Origin: Phycisphaerales bacterium | Lineage (GTDB): Bacteria > Planctomycetota > Phycisphaerae > Phycisphaerales > SM1A02 | Assembly (NCBI GenBank): GCA_007693845.1 | Contig: RECV01000142.1 | Span: 1-64,000, forward strand | Reading direction: 5' to 3' | DNA length: 64,000 nt | In this document: one piece after another, positions 10,001 to 17,522 of the stretch | How the letters are laid out: each line of letters starts with the position of its first letter | Position numbering within the stretch: the first letter of the stretch is position 1 | Notes under the pieces: generated by a model | The model's input: the letters and a program-made list of their open reading frames with translations, nothing else | What the model was told of the DNA's origin: nothing | Database searches by the model: none | Translations under genes and position numbers: made by a program

Positions 10001-10807
10001 GTCTTCGCCAGTTTCCAGAATCTCGCCGGTCGCACCATCACGATCACCGTGAGCGAAGAGCCGGAATGGGATGAAGACGCCCGCGACGTCGTCGTTCGCG
10101 CGATGGGCAGCGATGCCGCGCTGCGGTACCGCACGTGGGTCGAAGACAATCGCCGCTATGTCGAAGAGAAAACCGACGGGCGTGTCGGCTACATCCACGT
10201 GCCCGACACCGGCGTGAACGGCCAGAACGAACTGGTCCGTCAGTACATGGCGCAGCTCGGCAAGGAAGCGCTCATCATCGATGAGAGATGGAACGGCGGG
10301 GGACAGATTCCCACCCGATTCATCGAAATGCTCAACCGCCCCGTCACGAACTACTGGGCGCGGCGGGATGGCATCGACTGGAAGTGGCCGTTCGATGCGC
10401 ACCACGGCCCCAAATGCATGCTCATCAACGGACCTTCCGGCTCCGGCGGCGACATGTTCCCGTGGCTCTTCCGCCACAACGACCTCGGCAAACTGATCGG
10501 CACCCGCACCTGGGGCGGCCTCGTCGGCATCTCCGGCAACCCAGCGCTCATTGACGGCGGCTATACCGCGGTGCCCACCTTCGGCTTCTACACCAAAGAA
10601 GGCGAGTGGTCGATCGAAGGCCACGGCGTCGATCCGGATATCGAAGTCATCGACGATCCCGCAAAGATGGTCGACGGCGGCGATCCGCAACTGGATCGCG
10701 CGATCGAACTGATGCTCGATGCAGCCGACGCCAACCCCCACGTGCGTCCGGAACGACCTGAACCGCCGGACCGCTCCGGCTTCGGCATTGATCCGGCGCA
10801 CTGGTAA
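7091..10807 (+). CDS. Tricorn-like protease, S41 family, with inserted beta domain
   Basis: A 1238-residue exported peptidase. A signal peptide ends near residue 23 (LPAQA). Residues about 30-560 form PD40/TolB-type beta-propeller repeats (recurring SPDGKSIAF, SPCAQWIAYFS, SHDSQWITYGR). An extremely acidic linker follows (about 560-598), then a separate beta-rich domain (about 599-700), the remainder of the second propeller, the tricorn C1 helical region, a PDZ domain (about 915-1000) and the S41 catalytic core. The nucleophile is probably S1116 in NGPSGSGGDMFP, aligning with the SASD segment of tricorn. Tricorn proteases break down peptides released by larger proteases. The signal peptide implies action in the periplasm. 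The extra beta domain is not part of classical tricorn. Confidence 0.9.
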   Translation: MQRITLIGLLFLLAAVFTLPAQADITPDAGMLRYPHVSKTHITFVYANDIWLVPREGGLAKPLASPPGQEVNPRFSPDGKSIAFVGNYDGGRDIYTIPFEGGVPERITYHAGGKNFTGWTPDGEKLIYTSNFRSGQQRAAQIYTISKDGGHPEQLPIPYGDAGAISPDGQWLAYTPFNRDRRTWKRYRGGLASNIWLFNLNDHSSKQVTDWEGTDTLPMWAPNGDKLYYLSDRGEEARLNIWVYDMRRDRHEQITRFSEWDVKWPSIGPGPRDRGEIVFQNGPNLYLLNLDNNSTRTVDVRIPGDRPNIRTQRTDVSRFITYWNISPNAKRAVAEARGDIWTMPAENGSPRNLTRTSGIAERNPSWSPCAQWIAYFSDESGEYELYITQSDGRGETRQLTDDGGPFKYNAQWSPCSEYIIFTDKTSTIFLTNVEEAETKKVDQDPWATGGGRSGGSLRVDWSHDSQWITYGRTLDDQSDPSSAIFVYNVNEDEHHQLTSGYYNDRSPVFSRNGDWLYYVTTGHWSPAYSDMDSTFIYAGSSVLAAVPLREEIKSPWLLESDEETWDDEEEEAEEDEEAEDDDADAEDEAAEEEAEDDGVSGVWTGSVDVPEMGPMTFSMSLTMTADYSVTGTLSMDMFNVDLTGEFDPATSRITLTGRLREFPEAPESTIEATIDGNTMSGTSSSQGESVDFTAERTEVGADAAAEADADEARESVDIDIDGFERRAMRLPVSPGNFGRLAVNNRNQLLYVRTSGRGLPGGQTGIFLFDIKDDQRREQSVASGATQFEITPDGSKLLVVRGARASIQNAAAGASGKNVPTDNMISIINPREEWRQVVRDAWRIQRDFFYVDNLHGVDWDKIGEHYLSMVDDATSREDVSFIIGEMIGELNVGHAYYFGGDHESQPSVSVGSLGCDFAFDEDANAYYIERIYEAGDWDRDGFGPLSEAGIDVNEGDYLLEVNGVPVDPTRDVFASFQNLAGRTITITVSEEPEWDEDARDVVVRAMGSDAALRYRTWVEDNRRYVEEKTDGRVGYIHVPDTGVNGQNELVRQYMAQLGKEALIIDERWNGGGQIPTRFIEMLNRPVTNYWARRDGIDWKWPFDAHHGPKCMLINGPSGSGGDMFPWLFRHNDLGKLIGTRTWGGLVGISGNPALIDGGYTAVPTFGFYTKEGEWSIEGHGVDPDIEVIDDPAKMVDGGDPQLDRAIELMLDAADANPHVRPERPEPPDRSGFGIDPAHW

Positions 10808-10837
10808 ACCACCGTTCGTTAATCTCCATTCCTACGC

Positions 10838-10874
10838 AACCGCCCGAGTCCCTTGCACTCGGGCGGTTTTCTTT
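10838..10874 (+). terminator. Rho-independent terminator after the tricorn-like gene
   Basis: A perfect 12-pair stem, AACCGCCCGAGT / ACTCGGGCGGTT, encloses a seven-base loop and is followed by TTCTTT. It lies 30 bases after the stop and separates the protease gene from the convergent gene on the other strand. On the minus strand the stem is preceded by AAAGAA and followed by GCGT, so it is mainly a plus-strand terminator. Confidence 0.9.
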
Positions 10875-10929
10875 GCGGGCCATTTGCGCGTCAGAGTATC
10901 GGCCAGAATCGACATCCAATCGCTGCGCC

Positions 10930-13494
10930 TCACTGCCCCAGCGTACGCAGCCGATCCTCCGCCTCGGGGCGATCGGGACGCGCATCGCGCAGCGCGCGAA
11001 AGGCGGTACGGGCAATCTCTTCATCGCCCGCGCGGGCCAGATCTGTTGCCACGCGAAGTGCCATGGCATAGCTGGTCTCGAAATCAGAACTCACCGCCGC
11101 ACTCTCAATGTAAAGCGCCAGCGCATCAATCGGGCGATTCTCGACGCGGTGCGCCTCTCCGCGAAGATAGAGATCACGCGCCTCATGCACCGCGCTCAGA
11201 CGCTCGGTAAAACGCACTTCATCGGCATCGCGATCGGGGAAGAGTGATGCGATCGATCCGTCTGTCCTTTCGAGCAGCACCCGCATTTGCTCGTGCGGCG
11301 CTCGTTGTGGTGCATACGCATAGCGCGGCGCGCCGTGGATGACGATCGGAAACTGATCCGTGTTCCGCGGCCCTTCCCCGGCGTAACGACGCAGCCCATC
11401 CGCGTCGCCGATCACCGTGCCGAAAAGTGCGAACGGGGTGTACAACGCCTGCCGACGCTGCTGAAGCGGTTCGATGAGATCACGTTCAACGACACGGCGT
11501 TCGAACCACGTAGAATCAAAAGTCACCGCGCTGCGCGAACCGATCAGACCGAGGCAGGGCGTTTCAGCGTTGTACGATGCCATGATCGCAAATCCATCCG
11601 GGTACACATCCAGAAACGTCCGGATGATCACGCGCAGCATCTTTTCGTCGAGTTGATAGACCGGCAGCCACTGACAGAAAATCCCTTCGGGTGCGAGGCG
11701 ATCCCGAATCGCGCGGAAGTGTTCGGTGGTGTACAGACTTCCCGCGCCGTCGCGAGCCGGATGATAGAGATCCGCGACGATCACATCGTATTCATGGGTC
11801 GACGCGCGCACGTATCGCCGGGCATCCGCAGCATGGATCGTCGCATGGGGCGCGTTCTGCACGCCCGCGTTGGCCGGGTCGAACCAGTGCATGACGTCAA
11901 TGATTTCGGGCACCAGTTCGACGCCGGTCAGTTCGATGTGCGGCTCGATTGATGCGGCCCCCATCGTGATGCCGGTTCCCACGCCGAGGAACAGCGCCCG
12001 TTCCGGGTCGGGATGCAGGAACAGGGGCAGATGCGCCAACCTCTGTTCGAGAAAGAGACTGACCGTGCTGCCCATATCGAAATGATTGTTGACCTTCAGC
12101 GCGCGGTTGCGATTGGCATCTTCCACGATCGCCACCGCGCCGAGCAGACCTTCGCGGTACTCAAGCACGCGCCCGTCCGGCGCGGTGGTCACCAGAACCA
12201 GATGCGGCGGCAGCAGCAACAGCAGCACGACCGGCACCACTGCCGGCAGCAGCCGCGCGGGACGGCGTTCCGGGATCAGAAAGAGGTACGCCAACGCGAG
12301 CAGCGCGATTGCGTTCCGCGCGCCCGTCAATGGCAGCAGGACAATCCCGAAGAGGATCGGACCCGCCATCCCCCCGAACGTATTGAGACCGATCGCGCGC
12401 CCGACCCCGCCGCCCTGATGCTTGGCGGCTTCCACCAGATGCGAAAAGATCGCGCCCATGAAGAACGATGGTGCGGCGAAGACCAGCATGGCGAAGATCA
12501 TCTCCGCGATGATCGCGCCGGTGAACCCGCCGCCGATGGCGTTCTGGAACATGAGATGAAGTTCGGGTCCGCGCGCCAGAACCATGATGCCGAGCAGGCA
12601 GGTTGATGAGAGACCGATGATGAGCGACGTGAGCAGCGGTCGAAACGGTTGTTCGCGCCAGTGTCGATGGTAGATCGCCGCCCCGAGCGATGTGAAGATC
12701 AGATACACGCTCAGTGCGCAGGCGAAACTGTAAACCGTGTTCTGCAGAACCTGCGCCATGACCCGCACGCCGAGCACCTCGTAGCCGATACCGAGCGCCC
12801 CCGTCAGAAAGAGCGTCACCCCGAGCCGAACGCGCCCGATGCCGTCAACGATCGGCGTGATGGTCGGCGGTTCGATCGGTCCGCCGGGCGGACGCACGAT
12901 CAGAATGCCCGCAGCGCAGAGGAGATTCATCGCGGCCAGCGTGATCATCGACCACATCACGCCAAGGTTCGGCAGAAGCAGGAACGCGGCCATGAGTACG
13001 CCGACCGCAGCGCCGAGCGTATTGGCGGCATACAGCCCGGCTACAACCCGACCGCGCGAGCGAACCGCCGCGACGAAACGTTCGAGTGCGGGCAGCGTTG
13101 CACCCATCGCCACCGTCGCCGGCAGAAGCGTGACAAACGGCAGCACCATCGCCCAGGTCCAGTGCGCGATAGGCGATGGATCAAGCCCGATACGCTGCGA
13201 GGCGAAGTCGTTGACGATCGGCACGAGGGCGATCGTCACCAACGCCCAGCCGGCAATGATGAACTCCAGCGCGGCGTACCAGCGATCCGGATGACGGCTG
13301 CGCCCGATCGGGCCGTCGAGCATCCACGCGCCGATCGCCAGTCCCCCGAAGAACGCCACGATCACCGCAAAGACGCTGGGCACTTCGTGTCCGAGACCGA
13401 CGGAGAACTGTCGGGCCCAGACGATCTGATAGCCGAGACCGGCCAGCCCGGACAGGGCGAAGATCAAATGGCTGAACAGAATACGATGGCGCAT
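10930..13494 (-). CDS. Membrane-fused spermidine-synthase-like protein
   Basis: An 854-residue protein with two parts. Residues about 1-430 hold many hydrophobic helices in MFS-like or polytopic arrangement. Residues about 440-700 form a spermidine-synthase/Rossmann methyltransferase fold with the nucleotide-binding loop LFLGVGTGITMG, an acidic residue in GVELVPEI, and DADAR/VIVADLYHP positions matching the aminopropyltransferase core. A C-terminal helical tail (about 740-854) looks TPR-like. Such fusions are widespread in bacteria and often annotated as spermidine synthase, but many lack the residues for polyamine binding, so the reaction is unproven. A second, different relative is cut by the right edge of the window. 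Confidence 0.82.
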   Translation of the reverse strand: MRHRILFSHLIFALSGLAGLGYQIVWARQFSVGLGHEVPSVFAVIVAFFGGLAIGAWMLDGPIGRSRHPDRWYAALEFIIAGWALVTIALVPIVNDFASQRIGLDPSPIAHWTWAMVLPFVTLLPATVAMGATLPALERFVAAVRSRGRVVAGLYAANTLGAAVGVLMAAFLLLPNLGVMWSMITLAAMNLLCAAGILIVRPPGGPIEPPTITPIVDGIGRVRLGVTLFLTGALGIGYEVLGVRVMAQVLQNTVYSFACALSVYLIFTSLGAAIYHRHWREQPFRPLLTSLIIGLSSTCLLGIMVLARGPELHLMFQNAIGGGFTGAIIAEMIFAMLVFAAPSFFMGAIFSHLVEAAKHQGGGVGRAIGLNTFGGMAGPILFGIVLLPLTGARNAIALLALAYLFLIPERRPARLLPAVVPVVLLLLLPPHLVLVTTAPDGRVLEYREGLLGAVAIVEDANRNRALKVNNHFDMGSTVSLFLEQRLAHLPLFLHPDPERALFLGVGTGITMGAASIEPHIELTGVELVPEIIDVMHWFDPANAGVQNAPHATIHAADARRYVRASTHEYDVIVADLYHPARDGAGSLYTTEHFRAIRDRLAPEGIFCQWLPVYQLDEKMLRVIIRTFLDVYPDGFAIMASYNAETPCLGLIGSRSAVTFDSTWFERRVVERDLIEPLQQRRQALYTPFALFGTVIGDADGLRRYAGEGPRNTDQFPIVIHGAPRYAYAPQRAPHEQMRVLLERTDGSIASLFPDRDADEVRFTERLSAVHEARDLYLRGEAHRVENRPIDALALYIESAAVSSDFETSYAMALRVATDLARAGDEEIARTAFRALRDARPDRPEAEDRLRTLGQ

Positions 13495-13508
13495 AGCGTG
13501 GGAAGGGC

Positions 13509-13514
13509 AGTGTA
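13509..13514 (-). promoter_or_regulatory. -10-like TACACT upstream of the spermidine-synthase-like gene
   Basis: On the minus strand TACACT ends 14 bases before the ATG at 13494. This predicts a leader of only about seven bases with no room for a Shine-Dalgarno. Confidence 0.35.
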
Positions 13515-13531
13515 GCCGCGGGAGGCGCGAT

Positions 13532-15988
13532 TCAGTGCGGCGGGAGGGAAGTCCCCACCGTACTCTGTTCCAGCGTTTCCATCACCGGTTCGAGCGAGAG
13601 CGTGAACCGGTGGCGCGCGCCCTCCGGCGGATAACTCAGGTCGGCCGTTCCGTGCAGTTCGCTGCGCACGAGACCCCGGATTAACCCCGTCCCGGTTCCG
13701 CTGGGGGGAGTCGCGTCGACCGGCGGCCCGCCCGACTCGATCCAGTTGATCGTGAGTCGGCGGTGATCTTCACGTTCTTCATCGGCCGGCTCATCGCTCC
13801 AGTGGATCGTCACCGTCCCTTCTTCCGACGCCAGCGCGCCGTGCTTGAGACTGTTGGCGATCAATTCCTGGATGACCATGCCGAGCGCGGTGCTCTGGTT
13901 GGCGGCAATCGGAAGCGGGGTGCCATCGACATCCACGCGCGACGCCACGTCGGCCGGCAGGAGGGAGTCCATGAGGCCGCGAAGATCGAGCGAAGTCCAG
14001 TGCCCGCGCGACAGGAGGTCGTGCACGGACGACATGGCGAGCACACGACTGCGAATGGAATCCGCCAGTTCATTGACCGAATCGGCATCCCGCGCGGAAA
14101 GATCGACCAATGCGAGAAGTGAAGCCAGATTGTTCCGCACACGATGATCAAGTTCGCGCAGCAACAGGCGTTGGAGCGAGTTCGCGTTGCGCAAGTTGCG
14201 CTCTGCCTGTTTGCGCTGTGTGATGTTGCGAGAAAGGCACAAAACGGAGGTGATCTCGCCGTTGTCGTTGGGTTCGGGCACAAGGTGACAATCGAAACAA
14301 GTCATCAATCCATCGATCTCGGTTTCATATTCAAAGCGACGGTCCCTCCCCAGCCGCGCCGTTTCGCGAACGTAGTCCGTCCAGTCATCGACGACCCGCT
14401 GGGAAAATGGCGTCGCACACAGTGGCCGACCGATCAGTTCCTGTTCGGTCATGCCGAAGACGGCGGCGGCAGGCGGATTGACGTACAGAATCGTCAGATC
14501 AAGGTCATAGCGCACAATCACATCCGGCGAGTTGACGAGAATGAGTTGAAGGTCACGATCCCGCTTCTGAAGCTCCAGCTCGTTCAAGTGCTGCTGACTG
14601 ATATCGGTAATGAACCCTTCGAGATACTTCAGCCGGTTGTTCTCATCGAACACGCCCAGTCCCCGCTCCCAGAGCCACTTGGTCGCGCCGGCAGCGTCGC
14701 GGATGCGGTACTTCAATTCGAACGAACGGCGGTCTTGGAGTGCCTTCTGCACGGTCTCCCACACCTCGGCGCGATCATCGGGATGCATCAACTCACCGAA
14801 CGACTGCTCGCCCTGCAGGAAACGAGTGATAGAAACGCCCGTGACCGCTTCGATGCCATCGCTGACGTAAAGAAATGTCCAGTCGGGGTCGTTGTTGACA
14901 CGGTACACCCAGCCGGGAAGGTTACCCAGCAGCGTACTCAGAAACCGCTCTTGTTCCTGCTGTTCAAGTTGGTTTTGGCGGCGTTCCAGCGCATGCACAA
15001 ACACATCCGCCAGAGCCGCCGCGTCCTGGATGATCTCCTCCGACCACTCGCGCGCTTCCCGCACCATGTCGAAACCGCAAAATCCCAGAAAGCGTCCGGC
15101 CAATTGAAGCGGGATCGCAAGAAGCGACCGGATTGACTGCTCGGCCGCAGCACGGCTTTCGCCGACCGCTTCCTCGGGCAGTGATTGCACATCGTTCACG
15201 ATGACCGCTTCACCACGACGAAACTGGGAGACGGACCAGGCAAAGTCCGCGGCCGGCGCGTTCTGAATCGAATCACGCTCGGCTGAAATGCCATCGCGGC
15301 ACCACTCGTGCGTATTGGACAGCGTGTCCGTCGAGTCGTCGTAGTGGAACACGTAGGATCGATCCACATTGACAAACTGTCCGACCATCCCCAACGCCTC
15401 GTCAATGCCCTGATCCAGTTCCGCCGCCGGCAGATCAATGAAGTGATTCGAGATGCGTATCATCAACCGCTCGAACTGAACGCGCCGGGTGAGCTTGCGT
15501 TCAAGCACCTTCTGCTCGGTGATGTCGAATGCGATCCCGATCTGCCCCGTGATCCGGCCGCTCTCTTCTCGCAGCGGCTCGCAGATGATCTGGTAGTCTC
15601 GACCCATCCAGGTTGAAGTGAGCGAGACGCGTTCGCCTTCCCTAACGCGTTTGTGACTGCTCAGATACAGCCCTGCCTCCGGTCTGTCGCCAAGGTACTC
15701 GTGCAGCGGTACGCCGACCAGTTCGTTCGGCTTCAGGCCGAGTTGTTTCAATCCCGCCCCGTGGCATGAGGTGTAGACGAGGTCTTGATCCATGGTCCAG
15801 ATCATCGCCGGCACCTGCCCGATCAGGAGCTGCCACCGCCGCTCGAGTTCTTCGGTGACCTGGTTCTGACGAAGCGACTTGATTTCGTTGCGCTGCGCGC
15901 GGATGGTCGCTTCCAATTGCGCGATCCGCTTCTGCAGAAGTTCGGGATCATCCGTCGGCAGCGGGGTGGTCGGGTCTGGTTTGCTCAT
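13532..15988 (-). CDS. Multi-PAS/GAF sensor histidine kinase (HisKA_2 type)
   Basis: An 818-residue soluble kinase. Order: N-terminal coiled coil (10-45), PAS (about 47-165), GAF (about 185-345), PAS with PAC (about 360-475), PAS with PAC (about 480-595), HisKA_2 dimerisation domain with phospho-acceptor H615 in RELDHRVRNN, and a C-terminal HATPase (N-box in QELIANSLKHG, G-box in GTGTGLIRGLV). There is no transmembrane segment, so it senses a cytoplasmic signal such as redox, light or a small molecule. No receiver gene is adjacent, so it is an orphan kinase. The frame stays open further upstream to 16225, but the ATG at 15988 is where the coiled-coil sequence becomes natural and the gmk promoter region lies beyond it. 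Confidence 0.9.
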   Translation of the reverse strand: MSKPDPTTPLPTDDPELLQKRIAQLEATIRAQRNEIKSLRQNQVTEELERRWQLLIGQVPAMIWTMDQDLVYTSCHGAGLKQLGLKPNELVGVPLHEYLGDRPEAGLYLSSHKRVREGERVSLTSTWMGRDYQIICEPLREESGRITGQIGIAFDITEQKVLERKLTRRVQFERLMIRISNHFIDLPAAELDQGIDEALGMVGQFVNVDRSYVFHYDDSTDTLSNTHEWCRDGISAERDSIQNAPAADFAWSVSQFRRGEAVIVNDVQSLPEEAVGESRAAAEQSIRSLLAIPLQLAGRFLGFCGFDMVREAREWSEEIIQDAAALADVFVHALERRQNQLEQQEQERFLSTLLGNLPGWVYRVNNDPDWTFLYVSDGIEAVTGVSITRFLQGEQSFGELMHPDDRAEVWETVQKALQDRRSFELKYRIRDAAGATKWLWERGLGVFDENNRLKYLEGFITDISQQHLNELELQKRDRDLQLILVNSPDVIVRYDLDLTILYVNPPAAAVFGMTEQELIGRPLCATPFSQRVVDDWTDYVRETARLGRDRRFEYETEIDGLMTCFDCHLVPEPNDNGEITSVLCLSRNITQRKQAERNLRNANSLQRLLLRELDHRVRNNLASLLALVDLSARDADSVNELADSIRSRVLAMSSVHDLLSRGHWTSLDLRGLMDSLLPADVASRVDVDGTPLPIAANQSTALGMVIQELIANSLKHGALASEEGTVTIHWSDEPADEEREDHRRLTINWIESGGPPVDATPPSGTGTGLIRGLVRSELHGTADLSYPPEGARHRFTLSLEPVMETLEQSTVGTSLPPH

Positions 15989-16025
15989 GGTCGCATTCGC
16001 CCAGCGAGAGTTCACCCACTCCGTG

Positions 16026-16031
16026 AAGTGT
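16026..16031 (-). promoter_or_regulatory. -10-like TACACT for the histidine kinase
   Basis: TACACT on the minus strand lies 37 bases before the kinase ATG at 15988. It shares a 91-base divergent intergenic region with the gmk promoter. Confidence 0.3.
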
Positions 16032-16066
16032 ACACGCGGAACCGCCCGGAGCGAAACCGAATCGCG

Positions 16067-16072
16067 TACACT
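16067..16072 (+). promoter_or_regulatory. -10-like TACACT, leaderless promoter candidate for gmk
   Basis: TACACT ends seven bases before the gmk ATG at 16080, so transcription should start at or next to the A of the start codon. No clear -35 is visible. The only purine-rich stretch (CAGG) touches the ATG. Confidence 0.45.
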
Positions 16073-16079
16073 TCGCAGG

Positions 16080-16703
16080 ATGAACGCTGCCCAAGAGAAA
16101 GATTCGGATCGCGGTCTGCTCGTGGTGATCTCCGGGCCGTCCGGCGTGGGGAAGACAACCATCGTCCATGCGGTGGAGAAGCAACTCGGTGGGGCGTTCA
16201 GCGTTTCCGCCACGACCCGCCCCAAAACTTCAGCCGAGATCCACGGCCGCGATTACCTCTTCCTCGATGAAGATGAGTTTCAGGCCATGATCGATCGTGG
16301 TGAATTTCTTGAGTACGCCCAGGTCTTCGGCAAGCACTGGTACGGCACGCCGCGCGAACCCGTCGAGCGGCTGCTCGATGAAGGCCAGCTCGTCATCCTC
16401 GATATCGATGTGCAGGGTGCGCAGCAGGTCAAGAAGTCCATGCCCACCGCGTTCAGCGTGTTCATCCTGCCCCCAAGCGAGGAAGAACTGCTTCGGCGGC
16501 TCCGCGCCCGCGGCCGGGATGATGAGCAGGCCATTCAGCGCCGATTCGCCGAAGCCAAGCAGGAGATTCACTTTGCCCGCACCAGCGCGTGCTACGACAC
16601 GTTCGTGGTGAACGACCAATTGAACGACGCGATCGAAAAGGTGGTGCAGCTCGTCGCCGACCGTCGGGCGGCCCACCACGGCGCAGCGCACCCGAGGCAG
16701 TAG
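16080..16703 (+). CDS. gmk: Guanylate kinase
   Basis: A 207-residue enzyme that phosphorylates GMP to GDP with ATP, an essential step in GTP and dGTP supply. The P-loop GPSGVGKTT is at residues 19-27. The GMP-binding segment SATTRPKTSAEIHGRDY follows, with the family YxF replaced by Y-L-F, then the lid and RxxxR arginines (RLRARGRDDEQAIQRR). Length is normal. The start at 16080 is set by the family N-terminus and the TACACT element; the open frame continues upstream without homology. Usual neighbours such as rpoZ are absent and the gene appears to be transcribed alone. Confidence 0.96.
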   Translation: MNAAQEKDSDRGLLVVISGPSGVGKTTIVHAVEKQLGGAFSVSATTRPKTSAEIHGRDYLFLDEDEFQAMIDRGEFLEYAQVFGKHWYGTPREPVERLLDEGQLVILDIDVQGAQQVKKSMPTAFSVFILPPSEEELLRRLRARGRDDEQAIQRRFAEAKQEIHFARTSACYDTFVVNDQLNDAIEKVVQLVADRRAAHHGAAHPRQ

Positions 16704-16720
16704 CCCGGAAACCCGCGCGC

Positions 16721-16736
16721 GACCCGCCGCCGGGTC
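16721..16736. terminator. Hairpin between convergent gmk and the small membrane gene
   Basis: GACCCG-CCGC-CGGGTC is a perfect six-pair stem in the 48-base convergent gap. It has no T-run on either side, so it would be a weak bidirectional terminator at most. Confidence 0.35.
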
Positions 16737-16751
16737 CAACCGTCCAATTCT

Positions 16752-17519
16752 TCACTTCCCCTGTTGCGCAAGTCGCTCCATGGCTTCATCCAGAATCGTG
16801 ATGCCCTGCGCGATCGATACATCCGCCTCTTCGAGCACGTGATCCGCCGCGGCCGACCAGGCGCGGTTGAACTGTCGTTCCGCCGCGGCGAACCGGTCCA
16901 TGATCTGCGCGTAGCCGGCCATGCCGTAGTCGTTGATCAGCTTCGGCCGGCTCTGCACGAACGGATCGAACGACTGCTCCTGCATGCGTTCCACGCGAGA
17001 AAGTATGCGCTGCTGCTTCGCGCGGGGATCGGTCATCTTCGAAAGCTCGTTCTGAAGATCGACAGCATCCTTTTTGGCGTTCTCCAGGAGTTCGCGCGGC
17101 GGGACGGTCGATTGTTCGCTCGGCGACGGCGCAAGCTGTGTCAATTCGCGCTTCATGGCCGTGCGCACCATCAGGGAACCCACCGTCAACCCGATGCACG
17201 CCAAGAGGAAGAGCCACCATTCCTGCCAGTGACGAAACGAGAATTCCTTGGCATGGACGCGCGTCGCGCCGGCATCGCGCAATTCATCGAGATGCGCCTC
17301 GGTCAGCGTGAGCGGCTCCTCCATCGTGCCGGGCCTCAGGACCGGCTCCGGCATCGCGGTCGGATCATCTTCATCCACCTCGGAACCGGCCGGGGCGTGC
17401 AGCACCACGCGATCCTGATCGGGGTCAATCCGATCGATCGGAACCAGGTACGCCGTCGTCGCAGCAAGCACCCCGATGATCAGCGAAACGGTGACCAATA
17501 GTGAACCGATGAGTTTCAT
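16752..17519 (-). CDS. Two-helix membrane protein coupled to the OPT transporter
   Basis: A 255-residue protein with transmembrane helices at about 5-26 and 103-122. Between them is an extracytoplasmic loop rich in Asp, Glu and Pro, and after them a long charged, probably coiled-coil, cytoplasmic tail (about 140-255). I do not recognise a family. The ATG lies three bases after the stop of the OPT transporter, so the two are translated together and the product is a likely accessory subunit or regulator. The tail repeats RxxRMQEQ- and AxxEAMERLA-type helical patterns. No catalytic motif is visible. Confidence 0.7.
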   Translation of the reverse strand: MKLIGSLLVTVSLIIGVLAATTAYLVPIDRIDPDQDRVVLHAPAGSEVDEDDPTAMPEPVLRPGTMEEPLTLTEAHLDELRDAGATRVHAKEFSFRHWQEWWLFLLACIGLTVGSLMVRTAMKRELTQLAPSPSEQSTVPPRELLENAKKDAVDLQNELSKMTDPRAKQQRILSRVERMQEQSFDPFVQSRPKLINDYGMAGYAQIMDRFAAAERQFNRAWSAAADHVLEEADVSIAQGITILDEAMERLAQQGK

Positions 17520-17522
17520 CGT

